A stretch of DNA of 39,538 bases from an uncultured Clostridia bacterium. GTDB taxonomy: Bacteria > Bacillota > Clostridia > TANB77 > CAG-508. Shown here in pieces: positions 23,747-32,579 of this stretch. A program made the position numbers and the translations under genes. The stretch lies in the NCBI GenBank assembly GCA_934141605.1, contig CAKPCL010000010.1, forward strand, positions 1 through 39,538, given 5' to 3'. How positions within the stretch are numbered: position 1 is the stretch's first letter; every line of letters starts with the position of its first letter. The notes beneath the pieces were generated by a model, which worked only from the letters and a program-made list of their open reading frames with translations, did not search any database and had not been told where the DNA came from.

Positions 23747-25474
23747 ATGAAAAAAGAAAGAAATATACAAGAATTTAAAGATATCAAGGGTATAATTTAC
23801 AATTCAGCAAATAAATATTCTGACCATATAGCTTTTATAATAAAACATCAAGAAGGCAAAAATAAAGAATATGAAAATATAACTTACAAAATGCTTTTAG
23901 AACAAATTAATTCTTTAGGTACTAAATTATATGATATGGGATTAAAAAACAAAAGAATAGCTGTTTTAGGGCGAAATAGATATGAGTGGGTTTTAGGGCA
24001 TTTAACAAATTTATTAGGAGGAATTGTTTCTGTACCCTTAGACAAGGATTTGCAAATAGATGAATTAGAAAGTTCATTAATAAGAAGTAAAGCAGATGCA
24101 ATTTATTTTGATGAGAAGTACATTGAAAAAATAGAAGAAATAAAGTCTAGAAATAATACAAATTTAAAAGAATATATTTGTATGTCAAAATTGCCAGAAT
24201 ACAAAGATATACATACATTAATAGAAGAAGGAAAAAAACTAGTAGAACAAGGCAATAAGGAATATATATCAGCCAAAATTGATGAGAACAAAATGAGTAT
24301 ATTATTATTTACATCTGGAACAACATCAAAATCTAAAGCAGTAATGTTATCACAAAAAAACATTGCTTCAAATGTATATGCAATGCAAAAAGTTGAAGGG
24401 ATATATGACACTGATTCTAATTTAGCATTTTTGCCATTTCATCATATTTTTGGATCAACATGTTTAATTGTAATGCTTGCATTTGGTGTAAGAACATCGT
24501 TCCCAGACGGATTAAGATATGTAGCACAAAATTTGAAAGAATATGAAGTCTCTGTATTTGTTGGAGTTCCGCTTCTTGTAGAGGCAATATATAATAAAGT
24601 AACAAAAGAAATAGAAAAACAAGGAAAGACAAAAATTATAAAAACAGCAACAAAAATAAGCAATTTTTTATTAAAACTTCATATTGACATTAGAAGAAAG
24701 TTATTTAAGCAAATAATAGATAATTTAGGCGGAAAGATGAGATTTGTTATATCAGGAGGAGCACCTTTAGACCCAGAAGTTCAAAAAGGATTTGATAATT
24801 TTGGAATAAAAATGGTTCAAGGATATGGCTTAACAGAAACATCACCAGTTATTTGTGCAGAAAATGACTTTAAATCAAGAAATGGTTCTATAGGAGTTCC
24901 TTTAGAAAATGTAACTGTTGAAATAGTAAATAAAGATGAAAATGGAATAGGTGAGTTGCGTGCTAAAGGGCCTAATATAATGTTAGGTTATTATGAAAAT
25001 GAAGAAGAAACAAATAATGTAATTAGAGATGGCTGGTTTTATACTGGCGATTTAGGATATATTGATAAAGATGGTTTTATTTTTATAACTGGAAGACAAA
25101 AAAATATGATTGTTCTTAAAAATGGTAAAAAAATATTTCCTGAAGAAGTAGAGACTTTGGTGAGTAGAATTGATATTGTTAAGGAATGCATGGTATTTGG
25201 ATTGCCTGATGAAATAGATAAAAATGATGTGAAACTTTCTGTTAAGGTTGTTTATAGTAAGGATGAAGTTAAGGAGAAGTATGGTGATATTTCTGAAGAT
25301 GATATTAGAAATATTATTTGGGATAAGATTAAGAGTGATGTTAATACGACTGTTCCTAGATATAAGCATATTGTTAATATGATTTTGACTGATAAAGAGT
25401 TGATTAAGACTACAACTAAGAAAGTTAAGAGAAATGAAGAGATGAAAGAAATTTTGAAAATTGAAAAAATATAA
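23747..25474 (+). CDS. Long-chain acyl-CoA synthetase (AMP-binding family)
   Basis: 575 aa. It adenylates a fatty acid with ATP and transfers it to CoA (or possibly to a carrier). Motifs are the phosphate loop LFTSGTTSKSKAVMLS (about 187-202), GYGLTETSPVI, YTGDLGYIDKDGFIFITGR and NGKKIFPEEVE; the final lysine region is TTTKKVKRNE. GGAGG precedes the ATG. A second, related ligase begins at 38973. Substrate chain length cannot be read from the sequence. Confidence 0.9.
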   Translation: MKKERNIQEFKDIKGIIYNSANKYSDHIAFIIKHQEGKNKEYENITYKMLLEQINSLGTKLYDMGLKNKRIAVLGRNRYEWVLGHLTNLLGGIVSVPLDKDLQIDELESSLIRSKADAIYFDEKYIEKIEEIKSRNNTNLKEYICMSKLPEYKDIHTLIEEGKKLVEQGNKEYISAKIDENKMSILLFTSGTTSKSKAVMLSQKNIASNVYAMQKVEGIYDTDSNLAFLPFHHIFGSTCLIVMLAFGVRTSFPDGLRYVAQNLKEYEVSVFVGVPLLVEAIYNKVTKEIEKQGKTKIIKTATKISNFLLKLHIDIRRKLFKQIIDNLGGKMRFVISGGAPLDPEVQKGFDNFGIKMVQGYGLTETSPVICAENDFKSRNGSIGVPLENVTVEIVNKDENGIGELRAKGPNIMLGYYENEEETNNVIRDGWFYTGDLGYIDKDGFIFITGRQKNMIVLKNGKKIFPEEVETLVSRIDIVKECMVFGLPDEIDKNDVKLSVKVVYSKDEVKEKYGDISEDDIRNIIWDKIKSDVNTTVPRYKHIVNMILTDKELIKTTTKKVKRNEEMKEILKIEKI

Positions 25475-25490
25475 TATTGTATATATGAAA

Positions 25491-25518
25491 AACCTCACAC
25501 CATATTAGGTGTGAGGTT
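25491..25518. terminator. Terminator between the acyl-CoA ligase and dpaB
   Basis: AACCTCACAC (25491-25500) pairs with GTGTGAGGTT (25509-25518). On the minus strand a T-run follows, so it mainly serves dpaB; the restored dpaB stop codon lies on its edge. Confidence 0.8.
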
Positions 25519-26096
25519 AAAGCAATATAGGCTGAATCTGATTTCCATCCAAAGCAAACTCGATAGTCTTAATAAGATAATCAAAATCAAAAACAACAGA
25601 ACGCGGTTTAGTAATAGGATTATCTTGACGAAAAGGAACAAAATAATAATTTTTCCTATTAAGCAAAGCAGCAATACTAGAAGCATTTCCGGCTCAAACC
25701 ATTATTAGTAGAAGGAGCAATAACAACAGGCAAATTATTACGAAGATGAGACTTCACAGCCATAGTAGCAGGAGTATCAATAATATCATAAGTAAGTTTA
25801 GACATAGTGTTTCCAGAACAAGGGCTAACCACCATAATATCAGTTAGACGCTTGGGGCCAATAGGCTCAGCATCTTGAACTGTATGAATAATTTTTTTAC
25901 CAGTAATTTCTTCAATTTCATCTATAAAATCTTTAGCTTTCCCAAACTTAGTATCTAGACTATATGCATTGTAAGACATTATTGGAATAACTTCAGAACC
26001 CATTTTTATTAATTCTTTTATTTTAGGAATTGTTTTACTAAAAGTACAAAAAGAACCTGTTAAAACAAAACCAATTTTTTTATCTTTTACTTCCAA
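25517..26096 (-). CDS. dpaB: Dipicolinate synthase subunit B (SpoVFB), interrupted by a +1 frame disruption
   Basis: A flavoprotein-like subunit that with DpaA makes dipicolinic acid for the spore core. Family features are GFVLTGSFCTF near the start, VVSPCSGNTMSKLTYDI and NLPVVIAPSTNNG. The start is TTG at 26096 with AGGAGG upstream; the nearby ATG reads straight into a stop. In frame the protein ends at 25677 (139 aa). The break is the codon CGG at 25691-25689. Skipping the C gives GNASSIAALLNRKNYYFVPF, then PRSVVFDFDYL and FALDGNQIQPILL, the expected C-terminus (about 192 aa). No dpaA is adjacent. It is strong evidence for a spore former. Confidence 0.9.
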
Positions 26097-26186
26097 ATTT
26101 TACATATCCTCCTTTCTTTCGACATTTATATATTATATGAAACAAAAAGGAATTTGTGGTGATATTTGGAAAATTTCAAAAAAATA

Positions 26187-26216
26187 TTGACTTTTCATAA
26201 TAAAAAATATTATTAT
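26187..26216 (+). promoter_or_regulatory. pepF promoter
   Basis: TTGACT (26187-26192), 18 bases, TATTAT (26211-26216). The in-frame ATG at 26215 falls in the -10 box, which supports the start at 26245. Confidence 0.65.
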
Positions 26217-26244
26217 GAATAAAACAAAAGAAAGGACGATAAAT

Positions 26245-28008
26245 ATGGAAGAAAAATACAACTGGAATTTACAAGACATCTTCAAAAATGAAGAAGAATT
26301 TATCAGAGAAAAACAAGAAATACAAAACATACTAGAACAAATAAAAACAAAACAAGGAAAACTATGCACAACATCAGACAACTTATATAATTGTTACAAA
26401 TTATATGAACAAGCACTACAAAAATTTGAAAAAGTATATGCCTATGGAATGCTAAAATACCATTTAGACATGTCAAATCAAGAAGGAATAAAACTATTCA
26501 AAGAAGTTGAAGGACTAGGAACAGAATTCAGTGTAGCAACATCATTTATAACACCAGAAATAACATATGCAGACGAAAACACAATAAGAGAATACATTAA
26601 AGAAGAAAGATTTAAAGGATATGCAAGAGACATAAAAGATATACTTGATAAGAAAAAACATATATTAAGCAAAGAAGAAGAAAATATACTAGCAAACTTT
26701 TCAGAAATAATATCAGCACCAGAAAATACATTTGACACACTAACAAATGCAGAATTTAAATTTGGAACTTTAATTGATGAAGAAGGCAAAGAAGTAGAAA
26801 TGACAGACAGCACATATACACTATATTTAAAAAGCAAAAATCAAAAAGTAAGAAAACAAGCTTTTAGTTTAATGTACAAAAAATATAGTGAATTTGTCAA
26901 CACAATAACAGAAATGTACCTTTCAAATGTAAAAGCAAAATCAACAACTGCAAAATTAAGAAAATATAATTCTAGCCTTGAACAAGCTGTTGACAATGAT
27001 GATGCAAGTATTAAAGTATATGAAAGCTTAATTGAATCAATAAACGAAAACATTTCCGTAAGTTATGAATTTTTAAAATTAAAAAAGAAAATGCTAAATT
27101 TAAATGAAATACATATGTATGATTTATATGTAAATCCATGTGAACAAGGAAAAGATGAAATAAGCTTTGAAGATGCAAAACAAGAAGTACTAAGTGCCTT
27201 ACAAATATTAGGAAAAGAATATATTAATAAAATAGAAGAAGCATTTGATAACAGATGGATAGATGTATACGCCAAACCAAATAAAAGGGGAGGAGCTTAT
27301 AGCATGGGAGTGTATGGAGTACACCCTTATGTGTTAACTAACTTTGTAAACAGCAAAAGAGATGTAAGCACAATAGCTCATGAGTTAGGACATAGCATGC
27401 ACTCATATTATTCAAACAGGGAACAAAATGTAATAAATGCAAACTATACCATAATGGTTGCAGAAGTTGCTTCAACAGTAAATGAAATATTATTAAGTGA
27501 TTATCAAATTAAAAATGAAAAAGACAAACACAAGAAAGCAGAATTATTGTATGAATTATTAGAAATGATAAGAGCAACATTTTTTAGACAAGCAATGTTT
27601 GCAGAATTTGAAAAAATAGTTCACGAAAAAATAGAAAATGGAGAAACTCTTTCAGCAGATGATTTAAATGATATATATTATAAATTAAATCAAAAATATT
27701 TTGGAAATGATGTTATTATAGATGAGCAAATAAAATATGAGTGGGCAAGAATTCCTCATTTTTATAGTGATTTTTATGTATATAAATATTCAACAGGGGT
27801 ATCAGCAGCAATAGCAATTGCAACAAAAATTTTAAATAAAGAATCTGGCTTTGTAGAAAAATACATTGAAATGTTAAAACAAGGTTGTAGTAAAAAGTCA
27901 ATAGACTTATTAAAAATGGTTGATGTAGATTTAGAAAGCAAAGATACTTATAATATTACAGTGGAATTCTATAAAGAAAAAATAAATGAGTTAAAAAAAC
28001 TTTTATAA
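26245..28008 (+). CDS. pepF: Oligoendopeptidase F (M3B metallopeptidase)
   Basis: 587 aa from the ATG at 26245, which follows AAAGG. A cytoplasmic zinc peptidase that cuts short peptides. It begins YNWNLQDIF, the usual PepF start (W-L-D). The zinc motif HELGH is at 379-383 in TIAHELGHSMHSYYS, with the downstream glutamate in VAEVASTVNE. GGAYSMGVYGVHPYVLTNF is the substrate-binding region just before it, and YKYSTGVSAA lies near the end. A terminator follows. Confidence 0.95.
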   Translation: MEEKYNWNLQDIFKNEEEFIREKQEIQNILEQIKTKQGKLCTTSDNLYNCYKLYEQALQKFEKVYAYGMLKYHLDMSNQEGIKLFKEVEGLGTEFSVATSFITPEITYADENTIREYIKEERFKGYARDIKDILDKKKHILSKEEENILANFSEIISAPENTFDTLTNAEFKFGTLIDEEGKEVEMTDSTYTLYLKSKNQKVRKQAFSLMYKKYSEFVNTITEMYLSNVKAKSTTAKLRKYNSSLEQAVDNDDASIKVYESLIESINENISVSYEFLKLKKKMLNLNEIHMYDLYVNPCEQGKDEISFEDAKQEVLSALQILGKEYINKIEEAFDNRWIDVYAKPNKRGGAYSMGVYGVHPYVLTNFVNSKRDVSTIAHELGHSMHSYYSNREQNVINANYTIMVAEVASTVNEILLSDYQIKNEKDKHKKAELLYELLEMIRATFFRQAMFAEFEKIVHEKIENGETLSADDLNDIYYKLNQKYFGNDVIIDEQIKYEWARIPHFYSDFYVYKYSTGVSAAIAIATKILNKESGFVEKYIEMLKQGCSKKSIDLLKMVDVDLESKDTYNITVEFYKEKINELKKLL

Positions 28009-28020
28009 TGTGTATTCAAT

Positions 28021-28057
28021 AACAGCTATTATATATGTATGTAATGGCTGTTAAAAA
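28021..28057 (+). terminator. pepF terminator
   Basis: AACAGCTATTA (28021-28031) pairs with TAATGGCTGTT (28042-28052), one G-U, followed by an A/T-rich stretch with Ts. Confidence 0.65.
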
Positions 28058-28094
28058 TTTTTATAAAAAACGAACAATATTTTGTAAAAAACTA

Positions 28095-28123
28095 TTGACA
28101 AAGAATAAATGTTCGTTTATAAT
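28095..28123 (+). promoter_or_regulatory. Consensus promoter with a LexA-like box in the spacer
   Basis: TTGACA (28095-28100), 17 bases, TATAAT (28118-28123). GAATAAATGTTC (28103-28114) matches the Gram-positive SOS box GAAC-N4-GTTC with one mismatch and lies exactly between -35 and -10. Confidence 0.75.
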
Positions 28124-28171
28124 TAACTCACAAAGCAAACAAATATTCTTAAATATATGGAGGTAATTGTA

Positions 28172-28468
28172 ATGAAAATAGTAAATAAAACAAAATTTGT
28201 TAGGACAATAAGTATATTTTTTATACTTTTAGCTGTAATAGTAATTTTTTCTAAAAAAACTTATTCTAAAGGAGAAATTACTTATAAAGAAGATTATATT
28301 TATGCAGGTGATACTTTATGGAATATTGCTAAAGATGAAATTGAAAATAATAAGTATTTTGAAAATAAAGATATAAGGTATGTTGTAAATGAATTAAAAA
28401 ATGTAAATAATTTTTCTAAGTCAGAATTGTATGAAGGTGAAAAAATAAAAATTCCTATTTATAAATAA
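28172..28468 (+). CDS. Membrane-anchored LysM protein, YneA-like candidate SOS division inhibitor
   Basis: 98 aa. The start is ATG 28172, 8 bases after GGAGG; the ATG at 28157 overlaps that site. An N-terminal membrane segment (about 9-30) is followed by an external LysM domain: YAGDTLWNIAKDEIENN, then VNELKNVNN and LYEGEKIKIPIYK. LysM binds peptidoglycan. A short transmembrane segment plus a single LysM is the layout of YneA, the LexA-controlled division suppressor of Bacillus. The LexA-like box in its promoter supports that reading. The identification is inference, since generic LysM proteins share the layout. Confidence 0.8.
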   Translation: MKIVNKTKFVRTISIFFILLAVIVIFSKKTYSKGEITYKEDYIYAGDTLWNIAKDEIENNKYFENKDIRYVVNELKNVNNFSKSELYEGEKIKIPIYK

Positions 28469-28477
28469 TGACAAGTA

Positions 28478-28506
28478 TTGAAAATTATGCAAAATAGTAG
28501 TATAAT
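28478..28506 (+). promoter_or_regulatory. Promoter of the gene at 28551
   Basis: TTGAAA (28478-28483), 17 bases, TATAAT (28501-28506). Confidence 0.75.
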
Positions 28507-28550
28507 TCAAATTATTAAATATAAACTTGTATAATTAGGAGGACAATGCT

Positions 28551-28946
28551 ATGACTAGTAGTAATAAAATTATTCCTTTTAAACAAGAAACACATCATCG
28601 GGCAAAATCTGAATTCAGATTAAAAACCCAAATATCAATTTATATACGCAAAGAAGCAGAAAAATTTACTATTGATTGTACTTCTTCAAACGAAGATGAT
28701 ACTATTCAAGGCATATTGTTAATCTTAAAAAAGGTGTTAGCAAGGATATCAACACAAATTCCTGAAATAGAAATAAAGAAAATAGAATATTATGAAGTTT
28801 CTTTTACACTATTATACTATGAAGATATTAACAATAAGCATAATTGGAAGTATATTTCTATACCAAAAGATATTAAGCTAGAAAAAATAGCTGAATATTT
28901 ATATGTGTTTATAAGCGTATATGAATACAAGAAAACTCAGCACTAG
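28551..28946 (+). CDS. Hypothetical protein, 131 aa
   Basis: Unrecognised soluble protein, with mixed strand and helix character and no signal peptide. AGGAGG precedes the ATG. Codon 17 is CGG (28599-28601); skipping a base there would soon hit a stop, so the codon is read in frame. It has its own promoter, and its stop codon lies in the terminator stem. It is convergent with the Xer recombinase. Confidence 0.7.
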   Translation: MTSSNKIIPFKQETHHRAKSEFRLKTQISIYIRKEAEKFTIDCTSSNEDDTIQGILLILKKVLARISTQIPEIEIKKIEYYEVSFTLLYYEDINNKHNWKYISIPKDIKLEKIAEYLYVFISVYEYKKTQH

Positions 28947-28966
28947 CAATAGTGTTGAGTTTTTTA
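28934..28966. terminator. Bidirectional terminator
   Basis: A perfect 12-bp stem AACTCAGCACTA/TAGTGTTGAGTT (one G-U) with loop GCAA and a following T-run, between the 28551 gene and xer. Confidence 0.88.
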
Positions 28967-29947
28967 CATATCAGCCAAAGGATTATTTTCGATAGCATCA
29001 CGAGCTTGCTTACTAGCAACATGAGTATAAATTTCAGTAGTAGAAATACTTTCATGCCCTAAAACTTCTTGCAAAGCTCTAATATCAACATTTCCATATT
29101 GATACATTAAAGTAGCAGCAGTATGCCTCAATTTATGGGTAGAATATTTTTTAGTATCTAATCCGGCAGCCAAAAGCTCTTTATCTACAATATATTGAAC
29201 TGTTCTACGACTAATTCTTTCTTTTCTTTCACTTAAAAACAAAGCATTTTTAGAATTAAATTTATCAGTTTTAATACCTTCTTTTGGTCGTACATCTAAA
29301 TATTCCTTAACAGCATTAATACATGCCTTATTTAAATAAACGGTTCGTTCTTTATTACCTTTACCAATAACAGTCATTTTATTTTCTGAAAAATCAATAT
29401 CATTAATATTTATTCCAACTAATTCTGCCAAACGCATACCACAATTTAAAAATAAAGTAATTATAGCATAATCCCTTTTTGCATTTCTATTATCTTCATT
29501 TGCAATAGTATTTAAAAGCTTTTTGCTATCTTCTAAACTTAAATATTTAGGAAGCCTTCTATCTAGCTTAGGTGTTTCTAAGTTTTGAGCAGGGTTAATT
29601 TCTATTAAATTAGCCTTTGCACATAGATAGTTAAAGAAAACTCTTATGCTAGAAGCTTTCCTTGCACGAGTTGCAGCTTTACTATTATAGTTTGTTGTTA
29701 AATAGCTTAAAAAAGCATGTATATCATCTAATTTAATTTTCTTAATAGTATTAATAGAAACATCTTTAATAGGTATATTTGAAAAATCTTCTTCAGCTGT
29801 TAAGTTAAATCTTATTTTTATAAATTTTAAAAACATTGCTAAATCGTAATTATATTCTTTAACAGTATTAGGGGACTTGTTCAAAATTGTTACTGTATAG
29901 TCTAAAAAAGAGTTCAAGTAATCTGGATTTTCTTCATGATTTATCAT
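28964..29947 (-). CDS. Tyrosine recombinase, XerC/XerD type
   Basis: 327 aa from the ATG at 29947, which has TTGGAG upstream. The frame is open to 30058, but that extension would run through the arsR operator. The N-terminal SAM-like domain (about 8-110) precedes the catalytic domain with Arg172 (CGMRLAEL), Lys196 (GKGNKER), His271 and Arg274 (HKLRH), His298 (LGHES) and the nucleophile Tyr307 (EIYTHV). Complete Xer-type catalytic set; length is normal. No phage or integron context, so chromosome-dimer resolution or a stand-alone role is likelier than an integrase. Confidence 0.92.
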   Translation of the reverse strand: MINHEENPDYLNSFLDYTVTILNKSPNTVKEYNYDLAMFLKFIKIRFNLTAEEDFSNIPIKDVSINTIKKIKLDDIHAFLSYLTTNYNSKAATRARKASSIRVFFNYLCAKANLIEINPAQNLETPKLDRRLPKYLSLEDSKKLLNTIANEDNRNAKRDYAIITLFLNCGMRLAELVGININDIDFSENKMTVIGKGNKERTVYLNKACINAVKEYLDVRPKEGIKTDKFNSKNALFLSERKERISRRTVQYIVDKELLAAGLDTKKYSTHKLRHTAATLMYQYGNVDIRALQEVLGHESISTTEIYTHVASKQARDAIENNPLADM

Positions 29948-30035
29948 ATGTTTCACGCTCCAATGATTTTTATATGTTTTATTATATAACAAACTAAATA
30001 AAAAATAAAGGCTTGAAAAAAATTTTAAAAAACTA

Positions 30036-30094
30036 TTGACAATTGAATATTTATTCAACTATAATAAATTCAGAATGATTGAATAAATATTCAA
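30036..30094 (+). promoter_or_regulatory. Promoter and twin ArsR/SmtB operators of the metal operon
   Basis: TTGACA (30036-30041), 18 bases, TATAAT (30060-30065). TTGAATATTTATTCAA (30043-30058) fills the spacer, and its exact reverse complement TTGAATAAATATTCAA lies at 30079-30094. Both have the TGAATA-N2-TATTCA form of SmtB/CadC sites. Confidence 0.9.
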
Positions 30095-30111
30095 CTAAAA
30101 GGAGGTATAAT

Positions 30112-30498
30112 ATGCCAAAAAACGAATATGCTTGTGACTGTAATATAATTCACAAAGAAATAGTTGATGATACAACAAAAAATATGCCGACAGAAGATTT
30201 ATTTGTTAAGTTAGCAGAATTTTTTAAAATTATAGGAGATACAACAAGAGCAAAGATTTTATTTGCTCTAGATAGAAATGAAATGTGTGTATGTGATATT
30301 GCTAATGTTTTAGGTATGAGCAAATCATCAATATCACATCAATTAGGAAGCTTAAGAAAAACTGGAATTGTTAAGTGCAGAAAAGACGGAAAAGAAGTAT
30401 ATTATATGCTAGATGATGAGCATGTAAAAAAAGTGTTTGAAATAGGTATCGAACACATAGAACACAAGAAAATGGAGGGAAAATTAAATGAAAAGTAA
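30112..30498 (+). CDS. ArsR/SmtB-family metal-sensing repressor (CadC-like)
   Basis: 128 aa from the ATG at 30112, after AGGAGG. The winged helix is clear: MCVCDIANVLGMSKSSISHQ, then LRKTGIVKCRKDGKEVYY. The Cys-x-Cys-Asp at 59-62 is the alpha-3 soft-metal site of CadC/ArsR proteins, with extra N-terminal cysteines at 8 and 10 (CDC) as in CadC. The last helix, DDEHVKKVFEIGIEHIEH, carries the Asp/His pattern of the alpha-5 zinc site. Probable ligands are Cd, Pb or Zn. It should repress its own operon through the two TTGAATA palindromes. It overlaps the next gene by 11 bases. Confidence 0.92.
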   Translation: MPKNEYACDCNIIHKEIVDDTTKNMPTEDLFVKLAEFFKIIGDTTRAKILFALDRNEMCVCDIANVLGMSKSSISHQLGSLRKTGIVKCRKDGKEVYYMLDDEHVKKVFEIGIEHIEHKKMEGKLNEK

Positions 30499-30709
30499 AT
30501 TTAAAATAAAAGGATTAGATTGTGCAAATTGTGCAGCAGAATTAGAAAGAGAAATAAGTAAAATTAGTGGAATAGAAAGTGTTAGCATAAGCTTTATGAC
30601 AGAAAAAATGGTACTTGAATATGACGAAACACAAAAAGATGAATTAATGCAAAAAGTAAAAAAAGTTATAAAGAGAGAAGAACCAGATGTGGTTATTGAA
30701 GAAGTTTAG
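30488..30709 (+). CDS. Heavy-metal-associated (HMA) domain protein, 73 aa
   Basis: A single ferredoxin-like HMA fold with the metal site GLDCANC near the start. Such domains are normally the N-terminal part of the Zn/Cd ATPase. Here it is a separate small gene immediately upstream of an ATPase that has no HMA domain of its own, so the two are a split version of one protein. GGAGGG lies inside the end of the regulator gene. Confidence 0.88.
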   Translation: MKSKFKIKGLDCANCAAELEREISKISGIESVSISFMTEKMVLEYDETQKDELMQKVKKVIKREEPDVVIEEV

Positions 30710-30718
30710 GAGGATATT

Positions 30719-32563
30719 ATGAAAAAAAGAGGAACTAAAATTATAATATCATTAATATTATTCTTAATTTCGATGATAATAAAATTCCAAAATGTATGGA
30801 TAAATAATATTATTTACATTATTGCATATGCTATTGTTGGTTTTGACATTGTAAAAAAGGCATTTAGGAACATTTTAAGAGGAAAAATATTTGATGAAAA
30901 TTTTTTGATGACAGTTGCAACTATTGGAGCATTTGGAATTGGAGAATTCCCAGAAGCGGTAGCTGTAATGCTATTTTATCAAGTAGGAGAATTATTCCAA
31001 AGTTATGCAGTAGATAAATCTAGAAAATCAATTTCAAACTTAATGAATATAAGACCTGACTTTGCAAATGTAGAAAGAGACGGAAGAACAGAAAAAATAG
31101 ACCCTGATGAAGTAAAAATAGGAGAAATCATTATAGTTAAACCGGGTGAAAAAATACCATTAGACGGAAATATAATAGAAGGAAAAACAAGTCTTGATAC
31201 AAAAGCTTTAACAGGAGAGACATTACCACGAGAAGTTCAAGAAGGTGATGAAATATTAAGTGGGTGTATAAATTTAAATTCTGTTATCAAAATAAGAGTA
31301 ACAAAAGAATATGGTGAATCAACTGTAAGCAAAATTTTAGACTTAGTAGAAAATGCAAGTAGTAAAAAATCAAAATCTGAAAATTTTATAACAAAATTTG
31401 CACAATATTATACACCAATAGTAGTAATAATAGCAGTTCTTCTTGCAATACTACCACCACTTATTATTAAAGATGCAACACTTTCAGATTGGATTTATAG
31501 AGCATTATCATTTTTAGTAGTGTCATGCCCTTGTGCTTTAGTTATTTCAATTCCATTAAGCTTTTTTGGAGGAATAGGAGCGGCATCTAAAATGGGAATT
31601 TTGATAAAAGGAAGTAACTATTTAGAAGCAATAGCAAATACTGAAATAATTGTATTTGATAAGACTGGAACATTAACAGAAGGAGTTTTTGAAGTGCAAA
31701 AGGTTGAACCAGTTGGAATAAGTGACAAAGAACTAATAAAAATAGCAGCTTACGCAGAAAATTATTCAAATCACCCAATTTCATTATCTGTAAAAGAAGC
31801 TTACAATGAAAAAATTGATGAAACACAAATTATAAATACACAAGAAATATCAGGTTTAGGAATTGTTGCTAAAATTAATGAGAAAAATGTTTTAGTTGGA
31901 AACGAAAAATTAATGAACGAAAATAATATTGAATTTACAAAATGCAATGATATAGGAACAATTCTTTATGTAGCAATTGATAACAAATATGCTGGATATA
32001 TACTAATATCAGACAAAATCAAAAAAGATTCACAAAAAGCAATACAAAACTTGAAGAAAAATGACATAAAAGAAACGGTAATGCTAACTGGAGATAGAAA
32101 AAGTGTAGGAGAAAATGTCGCACAAAAATTAGGATTAGATAAAGTATATACAGAATTATTACCAGCTGGAAAAGTTGAAAAAGTTGAAGAACTTTTAAAG
32201 GAAAAAAGTGAAAAAGGAAAATTAGCATTTGTTGGTGATGGAATAAATGATGCACCAGTTTTAGCATTAGCAGATATAGGAATAGCAATGGGTGGATTAG
32301 GTTCAGATGCAGCAATTGAAGCAGCAGATGTTGTACTTATGACAGATGAACCATCAAAAATAGTAGATGCAATTCATCTATCAAAAAGAACTATGAATAT
32401 AGTAAAAGAAAATATTATTTTTGCAATTTCAATAAAAGTATTAGTATTAATATTGAGTGCATTTGGATTATCAACAATGTGGGAAGCAGTATTTGCTGAT
32501 GTAGGCGTTTCTATACTTGCTATAATAAACGCTTTACGAATATTAAAAGTAAAAAATGATTAG
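30719..32563 (+). CDS. Zn/Cd/Pb-transporting P1B-type ATPase (CadA/ZntA-like)
   Basis: 614 aa. The translocation motif SCPCALVISIPL (Cys270-Pro-Cys272), the phosphorylated Asp314 in DKTGTLTEG, SNHPIS, TGDRKSVGE and the hinge GDGINDAP (about 506) are all present. CPCALVISIPL, together with Asp in the last helix (VFADVGVSILAIINALRIL), is characteristic of the zinc/cadmium/lead subgroup. It starts directly with membrane helices and lacks an N-terminal HMA domain, which is supplied by the preceding gene. Exports divalent soft metals. Confidence 0.94.
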   Translation: MKKRGTKIIISLILFLISMIIKFQNVWINNIIYIIAYAIVGFDIVKKAFRNILRGKIFDENFLMTVATIGAFGIGEFPEAVAVMLFYQVGELFQSYAVDKSRKSISNLMNIRPDFANVERDGRTEKIDPDEVKIGEIIIVKPGEKIPLDGNIIEGKTSLDTKALTGETLPREVQEGDEILSGCINLNSVIKIRVTKEYGESTVSKILDLVENASSKKSKSENFITKFAQYYTPIVVIIAVLLAILPPLIIKDATLSDWIYRALSFLVVSCPCALVISIPLSFFGGIGAASKMGILIKGSNYLEAIANTEIIVFDKTGTLTEGVFEVQKVEPVGISDKELIKIAAYAENYSNHPISLSVKEAYNEKIDETQIINTQEISGLGIVAKINEKNVLVGNEKLMNENNIEFTKCNDIGTILYVAIDNKYAGYILISDKIKKDSQKAIQNLKKNDIKETVMLTGDRKSVGENVAQKLGLDKVYTELLPAGKVEKVEELLKEKSEKGKLAFVGDGINDAPVLALADIGIAMGGLGSDAAIEAADVVLMTDEPSKIVDAIHLSKRTMNIVKENIIFAISIKVLVLILSAFGLSTMWEAVFADVGVSILAIINALRILKVKND

Positions 32564-32579
32564 AAAGGAAGAATTTAAA

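Noticed and set aside
609..26096. CGG reassigned to a stop or to another fixed meaning throughout the genome
   Set aside because: Nine CGG codons in seven other genes are read through in frame, so a universal reassignment to stop or obligatory shift does not fit.
29948..30058. N-terminal extension of the Xer recombinase
   Set aside because: It lacks a ribosome site, runs through the arsR promoter and operator, and makes the protein longer than the family.
28964..30058. Xer recombinase as integrase of a mobile island
   Set aside because: No attachment-site repeat, excisionase or tRNA junction is nearby, and neighbours are ordinary chromosomal genes.
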